This document shows positions 45,771-53,535 of a stretch of 64,000 nt of DNA, in pieces; the stretch's first letter is position 1; every line of letters begins with the position of its first letter. The stretch is from Chloroflexota bacterium. Its GTDB lineage: Bacteria > Chloroflexota > UBA11872. The stretch spans positions 1 through 64,000 of the forward strand of contig JAJDVX010000022.1 in assembly GCA_022825895.1 (NCBI GenBank). Direction: 5' to 3'. The position numbers and the translations under genes are program-made. Under the pieces are notes generated by a model, which was not told the DNA's origin, made no database searches, and was given only the letters and a program-made list of their open reading frames with translations.

Positions 45771-45786
45771 GATAGCATCGGCTATC
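45771..45786. promoter_or_regulatory. Inverted repeat upstream of the groESL promoter
   Basis: GATAGC (45771-45776) and GCTATC (45781-45786) flank ATCG. The element ends 17 bases before the -35 of the groES promoter and lies in the 224-base gap shared with the divergent amidohydrolase. It could be an operator for either gene. It does not resemble the CIRCE element (TTAGCACTC-N9-GAGTGCTAA). Confidence 0.4.
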
Positions 45787-45803
45787 ATGCTTTGTTGCTG
45801 CCC

Positions 45804-45832
45804 TTGACGACTCGGCAGCTACCACCTATCTG
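45804..45832 (+). promoter_or_regulatory. groES promoter candidate
   Basis: TTGACG (45804-45809, five of six) is followed after 17 bases by TATCTG (45827-45832, three of six). GGAGGAG (about 45869) is a strong ribosome site ahead of the groES ATG. The -10 is weak, so the assignment is tentative. Confidence 0.45.
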
Positions 45833-45879
45833 CGACGCAGACCTTCAATCTCGCGTCGGACTGTCACGGAGGAGATTGC

Positions 45880-46182
45880 ATGGCCACGGTTGCGACCAAG
45901 GTCAAGCCGCTTGGCGACCGCGTGTTGATTCAGCCCGAAGACCGCGAAACGACGACGGCGAGCGGGCTCGTGCTGCCGGACACGGCCAAGGAAAAGCCGC
46001 AAGAAGGCACCGTGCTGGCCGTCGGGTCCGGTCGTGTGAACGACGAAGGCACGACGATCCCGCTGGAGATCAAGGAAGGCGACAAGGTTCTCTACGCCAA
46101 GTACGCGGGAACCGAGTTGCGCCTGGACGATGAGGACTACCTGATCGTCAGCGAGCGCGACGTCCTCGCCATCATCAGCTAG
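45880..46182 (+). CDS. groES: Co-chaperonin GroES
   Basis: 100 residues, standard length. [26 protein letters not shown], then the mobile loop region and [44 protein letters not shown] are canonical. It caps the GroEL ring. The ATG follows a strong GGAGGAG. groEL starts 9 bases after its stop codon. Confidence 0.97.
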   Translation: MATVATKVKPLGDRVLIQPEDRETTTASGLVLPDTAKEKPQEGTVLAVGSGRVNDEGTTIPLEIKEGDKVLYAKYAGTELRLDDEDYLIVSERDVLAIIS

Positions 46183-46191
46183 CGAGCCGCC

Positions 46192-47877
46192 TTGCCCAAT
46201 ATTCCGGGCACGATTGGGGACAAGCTCCCCCCGCCCGAGAAGAAGGAAGTTCGCTTCGGTCACGAGGCCCGCGAGACGCTGCGTGCCGGCATCGACATCG
46301 TTGCCAACACCGTAGGGTCCACGCTCGGGCCTCGTGGCCGGAACGTGGCCTTCGCGCGAACACTACGCCCGCCACAGATCACTAACGACGGCGTGACCGT
46401 CGCCAATGAGATCGAGCGGGTGAACAACGTGCTTCTTGATCTGGGCATCCAGATCATGAAGGAAGCCTCGTCCAAGACGAACTCCATGACGGAGGACGGC
46501 ACAACCACGGCCACCGTCCTGGCGCAGGCCATCGTGCACCGGGGTCTCTACAACATTGCCGCAGGGGCGAACGCGATGCTTCTGCGCGAGGGACTCTGGC
46601 GGGCTCAGGAAGCCGCGATCGAGCGCCTGCGCGACCTGGCTCAGCCCGTAGAAAGCGCCGAGGAAATCCGCCACGTCGCCACGATCTCGGGTGACGATGT
46701 CGAGCTTGGCCGAATCGTCGGCGAGATTATGAGCCGCGTTGGGCGCGACGGTCTGGTCACGGTGGACTACCACCGGTGGGGCAAACGTCTCGAACCTCGC
46801 TATGTCGAGGGCATGCAGATCGACAAGGGCTGGATCTCACCCTATTTCGTTACCGACACTCACAAGATGCAGGGCTCGCTGGAGAATGCCCGAGTCCTGC
46901 TTACCGACCAGGATCTGGTTTCCGCCGATCAACTCAGAAGCATTCTGGATAAGGTCGCGGCCAGCGATAACCGCAACCTGCTCCTGGTTTCCAACATTCT
47001 CAGGCACGATGCCCTGACGTTCGTGCTTCAGAACAAGCTGCGCGGCAACCTGAACGTGGTCGCCATTCAGTCTCCCTCCTTCGGCGACGAGATGCGTGAC
47101 CTGCTGGAAGACCTGGCGGTCCTGACCGGCGCCACGGTTGTATCGAGCAGCCTGGGCATCCGCTGGGAGGACGTGCCGCTGGAGTGGCTGGGCTATTGCC
47201 GGCGCATCGTCGCCAACCGCGAAGCCACCGTAATCCTGGAGGGCGCGGGCCACGAGGCGGACATTCAGGATCGCCAGAATCAATTGCGCGCGCAGCTTGA
47301 AGAAGAGACGAATCCGAACTTTGTGAAGAAACTCGAGCGCCGGATTGCTCGTCTCGGCGGGGCCGTGGGCATCGTGGCCGTGGGCGGCGTAACCGAGCAG
47401 GAAATCAACCATCTCAAGGATAAGGCCGACGACGCCGTTGGCGCCGTCAAAGTGGCCCTGCGCGAAGGCATCGTGCCGGGCGGCGGAACCTCGCTGCTGC
47501 GCGCCCAGGTAGCCGCTCAGGAGGTCGCCGACGAGCTCAGGGGCGATGCAGCGGTCGGCGCGCGAATCCTGGTTGACGCGCTGGAGGCGCCGATGCGCCG
47601 CATCGCTCGAAATTCCGGAGTGAATCCCTCCGTCATCGTCAACCGGGTGCGCAAGTTGCCCGACTGGCACGGCTGGGACGCGGTGGTGGGCGATTACACG
47701 GACCTCTATGCGCGTGGAATCATCGACCCGGCGGCCATTGAGATTGCCGCCATACGGGCTGCTGTGAGCGTGGGGATCATGACGCTGACAACCGAGGCGA
47801 TCGTATGCGAAAACCGCCCGATTCCCGTGGCCAAGAAGCCGGACGACGACTTCATGAGCGAGGGCGGCATCTATTAG
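46192..47877 (+). CDS. groEL: Divergent chaperonin GroEL
   Basis: 561 residues from a TTG start 9 bases after groES. The fold is clearly GroEL: TLGPRGRNVAF, ITNDGVTVA, EDGTTTATVLAQAI, FVTDTHKMQG, SFGDEMRDLLEDLAVLTG and VALREGIVPGGGTSLLRAQ. Differences from E. coli-type GroEL include EDGTTT for GDGTTT, N for K in ITKDGV, WDAVVGDY for the YNAATEEYG nucleotide loop, and a C-terminus FMSEGGIY without a GGM tail. An N-terminal extension of about 15 residues precedes VRFGHEAR. It may be a specialised paralogue, or the only chaperonin in a diverged lineage. Confidence 0.92.
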   Translation: MPNIPGTIGDKLPPPEKKEVRFGHEARETLRAGIDIVANTVGSTLGPRGRNVAFARTLRPPQITNDGVTVANEIERVNNVLLDLGIQIMKEASSKTNSMTEDGTTTATVLAQAIVHRGLYNIAAGANAMLLREGLWRAQEAAIERLRDLAQPVESAEEIRHVATISGDDVELGRIVGEIMSRVGRDGLVTVDYHRWGKRLEPRYVEGMQIDKGWISPYFVTDTHKMQGSLENARVLLTDQDLVSADQLRSILDKVAASDNRNLLLVSNILRHDALTFVLQNKLRGNLNVVAIQSPSFGDEMRDLLEDLAVLTGATVVSSSLGIRWEDVPLEWLGYCRRIVANREATVILEGAGHEADIQDRQNQLRAQLEEETNPNFVKKLERRIARLGGAVGIVAVGGVTEQEINHLKDKADDAVGAVKVALREGIVPGGGTSLLRAQVAAQEVADELRGDAAVGARILVDALEAPMRRIARNSGVNPSVIVNRVRKLPDWHGWDAVVGDYTDLYARGIIDPAAIEIAAIRAAVSVGIMTLTTEAIVCENRPIPVAKKPDDDFMSEGGIY

Positions 47878-47902
47878 CCGACCCTCGGATCCCGCCGGCG
47901 CC

Positions 47903-49099
47903 GTGACTACGACCTTTAACTTTGACTGTTGCCTGAGCGACGAGGCCCGTCAGCGCGCCGAGCCGGGAACGATGGTTTCGGCTTCGGGCGCCCCCGACGA
48001 CATCGTGGCGGACCTGCTGGTGGGCCAGCCGGCCAACGAGGCCCTGCCGCTGGCGTCCATGGTCGAGGCTGCCCGCAACGCTCTCCCAGAGAACTACCCA
48101 GCGCTCTTGTACGGCCGGCGCAAGGGCAGCCTGGAACTCGTGGACGTCGTTCGCGAAAAGCTGCGGGTCTTTGAAGGACTCGAGGTCGATCGCGACCAGA
48201 TCATCATCACGAACGGTTCCGGGCAGGCCATCGACATGGTGCTTCGCACGTTTGTCAACCGGGATCAGATCATCGCCCTGGACCAGGCTTCGTTCGGCGC
48301 CCTGTTTGTGCGGCGAGTCTGCGACCACGGCGTCCACGTGCCGTGGGACATCCACGGTCCGCTGCCGGACGCGCTGGACGAACTGTTTGCCAAGCAGCAG
48401 CCAGCCATCTTCTACACCATCCCGACCTTTCAGAATCCGATGGGGTCCACCATCTCGCGCGAACGGCGACTCGAGGTGCTGGAAATCTGTCACCGGCACG
48501 GCGTGCCGGTTTTCGAAGACGATGCGTACTACGAATTGCACTACGACGGCGAGCGGCCACCATCCATATACGAGTTAGACGGAGGTACGGGCCTCGTCAC
48601 GCGCGCCGGCACCTTTTCGAAGATCCTGGGCGCGGGTATCCGGCTGGGCTGGATTCTGACTTCGCCCGCCCTGGCCGACCGCATTCTGCCGCTCAAGACC
48701 GATGGGGGCACCAGCCCGTTCGCGTCGGCCCTGGCCGCGGAGTTCATGCGCGAGCACATGGAAGAGCAGATTGCGCGATTGCAGAATCTCTATCGCGAGC
48801 GGCGCGACATCATGCTCGACGCACTGGAGCAACACGTTGGCGACCTCGCAACCTGGGCCCGACCAAACGGCGGGTTCTTTTTCTGGATGACGCTGCGTCG
48901 ACCCGAGCTCCTGGACGACGTGCTTCAACGCTGTGAGCGCGCCGGGGTGTTGGTCCGCAGCGGCTCGGTGTTTCGCGTGGACAGCGACGGACTGGGCGCG
49001 ATTCGGCTGGCTTTCAGCCACGCCCCGCACGACCAGATTCGCACCGGCGTGCGGATTCTGGGCGAAGCGATCAGGGCTTCAGAGGCAGCCAACCCATGA
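47903..49099 (+). CDS. Class I/II PLP aminotransferase, 2-aminoadipate aminotransferase-like
   Basis: 398 residues, GTG start. PLP fold-type I with ITNGSGQAIDMVLRTF, YTIPTFQNPMGSTIS, VFEDDAYYELHY and TFSKILGAGIRLGWIL (Schiff-base Lys in SK). This is the MocR/LysN-like group without a DNA-binding domain. The substrate could be 2-aminoadipate, an aromatic or a branched amino acid. Its stop overlaps the start of the first Ldh2 gene (ATGA), so the two enzymes are coupled. Confidence 0.9.
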   Translation: MTTTFNFDCCLSDEARQRAEPGTMVSASGAPDDIVADLLVGQPANEALPLASMVEAARNALPENYPALLYGRRKGSLELVDVVREKLRVFEGLEVDRDQIIITNGSGQAIDMVLRTFVNRDQIIALDQASFGALFVRRVCDHGVHVPWDIHGPLPDALDELFAKQQPAIFYTIPTFQNPMGSTISRERRLEVLEICHRHGVPVFEDDAYYELHYDGERPPSIYELDGGTGLVTRAGTFSKILGAGIRLGWILTSPALADRILPLKTDGGTSPFASALAAEFMREHMEEQIARLQNLYRERRDIMLDALEQHVGDLATWARPNGGFFFWMTLRRPELLDDVLQRCERAGVLVRSGSVFRVDSDGLGAIRLAFSHAPHDQIRTGVRILGEAIRASEAANP

Positions 49100-50160
49100 G
49101 CGCCGACTTTGCCCAAGCAGCGGTTGGTCAGCGCGTGCCGGTGGAGCGGATGCGGTCGTTTACTACCCGTGTGATGCATGCCGCCGGTGTGCCGGAGAAC
49201 CGGGCCGCCCTGATCGCCGACGTGCTGGTGGAAGCCGACGCGCGCGGCGTCTTTTCCCACGGCGTAACCCGAGTTACACCGTACACGGCTGAAATTCGCT
49301 CAGGGCTCGTAAGACCCGACGCGGAAGTCAAGACTCTCCACCAGCGCCCGGCAACGGCCGCGCTCGACGCGGGCGGCGCACCCGGCGCCGTCTCGGCGCA
49401 GATCGGCATGCAACGGGCCATTGACCTGGCGCACGACGGCGCGGCCGGCGTAGTCTGCGTACATAACGGACGTCACTTCGGTCCCGCCGCGCATTGGGCC
49501 CTGCAGGCCGTCGACGCCGGGTGCGTGGCCTTCGTCACCAGCAGTGGCGGCGGCGCCTCCGGCGTCTTGGCGTTTGGCAGCCGCACACCCGCGCTCACGA
49601 ACGGACCGATCGCCTGGGCACTGCCGGCCGGCAGGAACAACCCGGTTGTTGCCGACATGGCCGTTGGCTTCTCGGCGCTCGGCAAGGTTCGTGTTGCCGC
49701 CGCGACCGGGCAGTCCATTCCCTCGGACGTTGGCGTGGACGCCGACGGCAACCCCACCACCGACCCGAATCAGTTGGTCTGGTTGAATCCCTTCGCCGGT
49801 CCCAAGGGTTTCGGGTTCGGCATCGTCATGGAGACGCTCTCCGGAATCCTGGCCGGCGCTACGGCCGCCGTGAACCGAACACCCGACCACCTGGGCACCG
49901 TCGGCCAGGTCTTCGCGGCGATTCGAGTTGAGGCATTCCGCCCGCTGGCCGAGTTCGTCGCGGATATGGACGAAACCATTGACGCCATCCATGCGTTGCA
50001 GCCTGCCGAAGGCTTCGATCGTGTGTTGGTTCCCGGCGAGCCGGAATGGCTCAAGCGCGCGGACGCGTTCAAGCATGGGATCGGCTATCCCGCCGGGCTG
50101 CTCGATGCCGTGGCCGAGACCGGCCGCGCCTACGGCGTGAACCCTGAGTGGGACGCATGA
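49096..50160 (+). CDS. Ldh2-family 2-hydroxyacid dehydrogenase (first copy)
   Basis: 354 residues of the Ldh2/malate-lactate/ureidoglycolate dehydrogenase family, which is not related to classical LDH and uses NAD(P). MRSFTTRVMHAAGVPENRAALIADVLVEADARGVFSHGV is the N-terminal signature, and GRHFGPAAHWA contains the catalytic His. DMAVGFSALGKV and PFAGPKGFGFGIVME are further landmarks. The ATG overlaps the upstream stop and its own stop overlaps the next start (both ATGA), so the trio is one operon. Confidence 0.92.
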   Translation: MSADFAQAAVGQRVPVERMRSFTTRVMHAAGVPENRAALIADVLVEADARGVFSHGVTRVTPYTAEIRSGLVRPDAEVKTLHQRPATAALDAGGAPGAVSAQIGMQRAIDLAHDGAAGVVCVHNGRHFGPAAHWALQAVDAGCVAFVTSSGGGASGVLAFGSRTPALTNGPIAWALPAGRNNPVVADMAVGFSALGKVRVAAATGQSIPSDVGVDADGNPTTDPNQLVWLNPFAGPKGFGFGIVMETLSGILAGATAAVNRTPDHLGTVGQVFAAIRVEAFRPLAEFVADMDETIDAIHALQPAEGFDRVLVPGEPEWLKRADAFKHGIGYPAGLLDAVAETGRAYGVNPEWDA

Positions 50161-51227
50161 GCGACCGGCTGCGCTACGACATCGGCCACGCGCGAATCCC
50201 GGCCGACACGATGCGCGCCTTCGGAACGAACGCGCTGACCGCAACCGGTGTTCCCCGCGACGACGCGGCCTTTGTAGTTGAGACTCTGGTTCACTGTGAT
50301 CTGCGCGGCGTGTTTTCCCACGGGACACGGCTGCTCGCCGCCTACACCGAAGCCCTGCAAGCCGGCGCGATCAACCCGACACCCGACATTCGCATGAGTT
50401 GCTCGGACGGCGCCGCGCGCGTGGCCGGGGACCGCTCTCTCGGACAGCTCGGGGCCCGGGCCGGCATGCAGGCCGCCATCGACATCGCGCACGATCGAGG
50501 CGTGGGCGTCGCAGTTGTGTCGGACACCGGCCACTTCGGCGCCGCGGCCTATTGGGCGCTGATGGCGGCCGACTCGGGGCTGATTGGTCACGCCGCCAGC
50601 AACATGGCCGGTCCGTGCATGCTCGCCACCGGCAGCCGCCAGCCGGCCACGGGCAACACGCCACTGGCCTGGGCCTTTCCGACGCACGGATCGCAGCCCG
50701 TGGTGCTGGACATGGCGTCCGGCGCGTATGCCCTCAACAAGCTCCACATGGTGGGAACGACCACCGGCGCCTTGCCGGAGGGCGTGGCGACCGATCGTGA
50801 CGGCAATCCAACCACCGACGCCTCCAAGCTCGCCTACGTCCTGCCCGCCGGCGGGCCCAAGGGGTACGGGATCGGCCTGGTACACGACCTGATGGCCGGC
50901 GTGCTGTCCGGCGACGGCGCCACGCTGATCAAGGGCCCGCTCGACCCCGAGAATCGAGTGCCGTGGGGCAGCCTGTTTTTCCTGACGGTCGATGTCAGCG
51001 CCTTCCTGCCGCTGGATGCCTTCCGCACCGCCATGGACGAACAGAGTTCGGCCGTCAACGCGCTGCCGCCCGCGGCCGGCTTTGCCAAGGTGCAGATGCC
51101 CGGGCAGCCGGAATGGGAGTTGTTTGACGACCGGGTCGCCAACGGCATCGCCTATCCGACAAGCGCGATCGAGCCGCTGGCCGGGATGGCCGATCGGCTT
51201 GGACTGGACGCGCCCGCCGGCTTCTGA
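50157..51227 (+). CDS. Ldh2-family 2-hydroxyacid dehydrogenase (second copy)
   Basis: About 356 residues from ATG 50157, which overlaps the stop of the first copy; a GTG at 50148 is possible but weaker. It has the same layout as its neighbour: MRAFGTNALTATGVPRDDAAFVVETLVHCDLRGVFSHGT, GHFGAAAYWAL with the catalytic His and DMASGAYALNKL. The two proteins are clearly tandem paralogues but well diverged, so they probably oxidise different 2-hydroxyacids. Together with the aminotransferase upstream they could convert an amino acid to a 2-oxoacid and then to a 2-hydroxyacid, or the reverse. Confidence 0.92.
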   Translation: MSDRLRYDIGHARIPADTMRAFGTNALTATGVPRDDAAFVVETLVHCDLRGVFSHGTRLLAAYTEALQAGAINPTPDIRMSCSDGAARVAGDRSLGQLGARAGMQAAIDIAHDRGVGVAVVSDTGHFGAAAYWALMAADSGLIGHAASNMAGPCMLATGSRQPATGNTPLAWAFPTHGSQPVVLDMASGAYALNKLHMVGTTTGALPEGVATDRDGNPTTDASKLAYVLPAGGPKGYGIGLVHDLMAGVLSGDGATLIKGPLDPENRVPWGSLFFLTVDVSAFLPLDAFRTAMDEQSSAVNALPPAAGFAKVQMPGQPEWELFDDRVANGIAYPTSAIEPLAGMADRLGLDAPAGF

Positions 51228-51332
51228 CCGCATCACATCGGTCGCCCTCGCGCCGTCTCGGTCTCATCCGATAGCGGTCCAGCACTTGCGGCCAGACTTG
51301 CGCGTATCACACGCAGATCTTCTAAGTAATCC

Positions 51333-51353
51333 CTTGACAGTACAAGGCTCAAG
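51333..51353. promoter_or_regulatory. HAIR-like element at the hsp20 promoter
   Basis: CTTGACA (51333-51339), seven bases, then GCTCAAG (51347-51353). The known HspR-associated inverted repeat is CTTGAGT-N7-ACTCAAG with exactly this 7+7+7 layout; here 5 of 7 and 6 of 7 arm positions match. It covers the -35 and most of the spacer of the hsp20 promoter, where a repressor would block RNA polymerase. No hspR gene is in the window. Confidence 0.6.
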
Positions 51354-51362
51354 TCTTATGAT
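51334..51362 (+). promoter_or_regulatory. Sigma-70 promoter of hsp20
   Basis: TTGACA (51334-51339, perfect) and TATGAT (51357-51362, five of six) are separated by 17 bases. This is the best promoter in the window. The predicted leader to the ATG at 51404 is about 35 bases. TTGACAGTA is repeated at 51377-51385, downstream of the promoter. Confidence 0.75.
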
Positions 51363-51403
51363 CCTATCGTCAGCAGTTGACAGTAGGTCATGGAGGGATT
51401 CAG

Positions 51404-51859
51404 ATGACCTTTGCTATTCGACGTTCGCGACCGCGCATGCGCCGGCAGGCGCTCACCCCCCGGTTCTTTGACGACGAGTGGCTTTCGCGTGCGCTCGGAA
51501 TGGCGTTCAACGACAGCCCCGGCTGGCTGCCGCCCGTCGACATCGAAGAGACGGATGACGCCGTGATTGTGTCTGCCTCCCTGCCCGGCTATCGGCAGGA
51601 GGACATTTCGATCACGTCGGCCGACGGCGCCTTGATTGTCGAGGGCGCCCACGCCGACAAGCCATCGAACGAAGGGTCAGACAGTGGCCGCTATCACGTG
51701 CGTGAGCGTCGCGCCGGTCGGTTTTTCCGGCGCATTCCCTTGCCGGTCCGCACAACGTCGACCGGTTCGACGGCGACGTACGAAAACGGCGTTCTGAAGG
51801 TGCGCATCCCGAAGGCTGATGAGGCCAGGGCCGCCACCATCGCCATCGAGTCCGCGTAG
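51404..51859 (+). CDS. hsp20: Small heat shock protein, Hsp20/alpha-crystallin family
   Basis: About 151 residues from ATG 51404, which has GGAGGG 8 bases upstream; the longer frame from 51377 is not supported. The alpha-crystallin domain runs from about 45 to 145: PPVDIEETDDAVIVSASLPGY, GRYHVRERRAGRFFRRIPLPV, and ATYENGVLKVRIPK, which includes the conserved GVLKVxIPK. It holds unfolding proteins for refolding by chaperone machines. The promoter and HAIR-like element predict repression that is lifted on heat stress. Confidence 0.94.
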   Translation: MTFAIRRSRPRMRRQALTPRFFDDEWLSRALGMAFNDSPGWLPPVDIEETDDAVIVSASLPGYRQEDISITSADGALIVEGAHADKPSNEGSDSGRYHVRERRAGRFFRRIPLPVRTTSTGSTATYENGVLKVRIPKADEARAATIAIESA

Positions 51860-51864
51860 GACTC

Positions 51865-51910
51865 GGCGGTCGCGCGGGCGGGCCGGACAAGTGGCCCGCC
51901 CGTGACCGCC
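51865..51910. terminator. Long hairpin between hsp20 and the zinc-finger gene
   Basis: GGCGGTC (51865-51871) pairs with GACCGCC (51904-51910), and CGGGCGGGCC (51875-51884) pairs with GGCCCGCCCG (51893-51902), an 8-base loop inside and only a small internal bulge. The stem has 17 pairs and is very GC-rich. No T run follows, so it may attenuate transcription or protect the hsp20 mRNA 3' end, and it sits over an upstream GTG (51902) that is therefore unlikely to be the next gene's start. Confidence 0.55.
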
Positions 51911-51925
51911 CACCAAGGTGTGTCC

Positions 51926-52162
51926 ATGAACGATACGCAAATCGACGGACTCGCCGACAGGGCAAGCGACGCATCCGATCGCGACCTACAAGCGGTGATT
52001 CGGAATGTGCTCGCCGCGCTGCCCCGCGGCCTGAGCCCCGAACAGTGCCAGGATTGCGGTGGTGAGATCGAGCGAATCCGTCTCGAACTGTTGCCGGGCA
52101 CCGGCAAGTGCGCCGGCTGCGCACAGCGTCATGCGCGAATTCGGACGTTCAGCCTGAACTAA
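51926..52162 (+). CDS. DksA/TraR-type zinc-finger protein
   Basis: About 78 residues from ATG 51926, with AAGGTG about 9 bases upstream. A helical N-terminus (NDTQIDGLADRASDASDRDLQ) is followed by a Cys4 zinc ribbon CQDCGGEIERIRLELLPGTGKCAGC, the DksA/TraR C4 pattern. It is much shorter than DksA and lacks its coiled-coil, like TraR and small phage homologues. It may bind the RNA polymerase secondary channel. Its position right after hsp20 suggests a stress link. A strong terminator follows. Confidence 0.8.
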   Translation: MNDTQIDGLADRASDASDRDLQAVIRNVLAALPRGLSPEQCQDCGGEIERIRLELLPGTGKCAGCAQRHARIRTFSLN

Positions 52163-52185
52163 CTCGGGGACCTCCCGTCCCTTCC

Positions 52186-52217
52186 AACGCCTCGCCGGCG
52201 CCCCCCGGCGAGGCGTT
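52186..52217 (+). terminator. Rho-independent terminator after the hsp20/zinc-finger unit
   Basis: AACGCCTCGCCGG (52186-52198) and CCGGCGAGGCGTT (52205-52217) form a perfect 13-bp stem with a 6-base loop, followed by TTTCG. It lies 23 bases after the zinc-finger stop codon. It also lies within a frame that extends upstream of threonine synthase, supporting the later GTG start of that gene. Confidence 0.7.
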
Positions 52218-52269
52218 TCGCAAACTCGGGGCGGTACCCTGTCGCTTCCCGTTCTCACCGACCGGCCCC

Positions 52270-53493
52270 GTGCATTCTGAATCTGCCGCAACCAGCCTGC
52301 GCTGCGTCGACTGCCAGCAGTCCCACGCGCTCGAATACACCCTGAACTGCCAGGCCTGCGGCGGGCTGCTGGAAATCCAATACGACATACAGCGGCTGTC
52401 GAACGAGCCCCTGGTCCAGCCGCGGCGAACCGGCGTCTGGCGCTACGCCGCCTGGATGCCCGTGCACGACCCCGCCAACTTCGTCACCCTGGGCGAGCAG
52501 CCGTCGCCGCTGTTCCCGATTCCACGCCTCGGCGCTGAACTTGGCCTTCGCCGTCTCTGGATCAAGTTCGACGGCTCCAACCCCACGGGAACCGTCAAGG
52601 ACCGCTCCAGCCAGACAGCTGTATCGTGCGCCAGGCAGTTCGGGTTTGACGCCATCGGCGTGATCTCCACCGGCAATGCCGCCTCCTCAATCGCCACCTA
52701 CGCCGCCCGCGCCGGTCTGCGCGGCCTGGTCTGCTGCTACACGCAAAGCACGGCGGCCAAGATGGCCCACATTGCCGGCGTCGCCAGCGACGTTGTCTGG
52801 TACGAGGGCGTCTACGACGACATGATCCGACACTTCGACGCCGCCGTTGATCGCCGTTGGTTCTTCGACGGCGGCGCCTCCCGAAATCCGTTCAAGCAGG
52901 AGGGCAAGAAGTCGATCGCCCTGGAGACGTACGAGCAACTCGGCCGCGCGCCAGACCTGATGGTGTACCCGGTCGGGATGGGCGAAACGCTGCTGGCTGG
53001 GCAGCGCGCCTGGGCAGCCCTGGCGGCCACGGGACGAATTGAGCGACCGCCGCGGCCGGTTTCCGCCCAGTCCTCGGAGGCCAACACCATCGCCGAAGCC
53101 TGGCGGAGCGGCGACGACCTAGGGGCGAAGACGATCGGCTACACCGTGGCCGAAGGCACCGCTGTCGGCGACATGGGCGCCAAGGGACGCCTCACCCTCC
53201 GCCGCATCCGCGAACAGGACGGGCTGGCCGGGGACGTCTCCGACGAGGAAACCCTCGATATGCAGCGCCGGCTGGCCCGGGTCGAAGGCCTCTGGATCGG
53301 ACCGACCGGCGCCGTTCCCCTCGCCGTCACCGCCCGCCTGGCCCGCGAAGGCCAGATCGACCCCGACGACGAAATCGTGTGCATTTCCTCGGAAACCGGC
53401 CTCAAGGGCGACTGGCCTCCGCTCCAGGTGCGGGGCGAAGAACCCAGCCTGGACTTGATTCGCCAGGCGCTTGGCCGCCCGCAAACCGAATAG
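52270..53493 (+). CDS. thrC: Threonine synthase
   Basis: About 407 residues from GTG 52270; the frame starts much earlier (52108) but that part crosses a terminator and another gene. A short N-terminal zinc-ribbon-like segment (CVDCQ, CQAC) precedes the PLP fold-type II domain. WIKFDGSNPTGTVKDRSSQT holds the PLP Lys, VISTGNAASSIATYAARAGL the phosphate-binding loop. It converts O-phosphohomoserine to threonine. Aspartate kinase at 14143 is an earlier step in the same pathway. Confidence 0.93.
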   Translation: MHSESAATSLRCVDCQQSHALEYTLNCQACGGLLEIQYDIQRLSNEPLVQPRRTGVWRYAAWMPVHDPANFVTLGEQPSPLFPIPRLGAELGLRRLWIKFDGSNPTGTVKDRSSQTAVSCARQFGFDAIGVISTGNAASSIATYAARAGLRGLVCCYTQSTAAKMAHIAGVASDVVWYEGVYDDMIRHFDAAVDRRWFFDGGASRNPFKQEGKKSIALETYEQLGRAPDLMVYPVGMGETLLAGQRAWAALAATGRIERPPRPVSAQSSEANTIAEAWRSGDDLGAKTIGYTVAEGTAVGDMGAKGRLTLRRIREQDGLAGDVSDEETLDMQRRLARVEGLWIGPTGAVPLAVTARLAREGQIDPDDEIVCISSETGLKGDWPPLQVRGEEPSLDLIRQALGRPQTE

Positions 53494-53535
53494 CCCACCG
53501 GACCCGCGCAGCTTGCGACAATGCGCCAAGCGTGA

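Noticed and set aside
48971..48986. TGTTTCGCGTGGACAG as a second parS
   Set aside because: It shares only the left half with the 35738 site, has at least five mismatches to consensus and is within the aminotransferase gene.
52108..52269. Earlier start of threonine synthase
   Set aside because: The extension overlaps the zinc-finger gene and runs across a strong terminator hairpin; GTG 52270 fits the family better.
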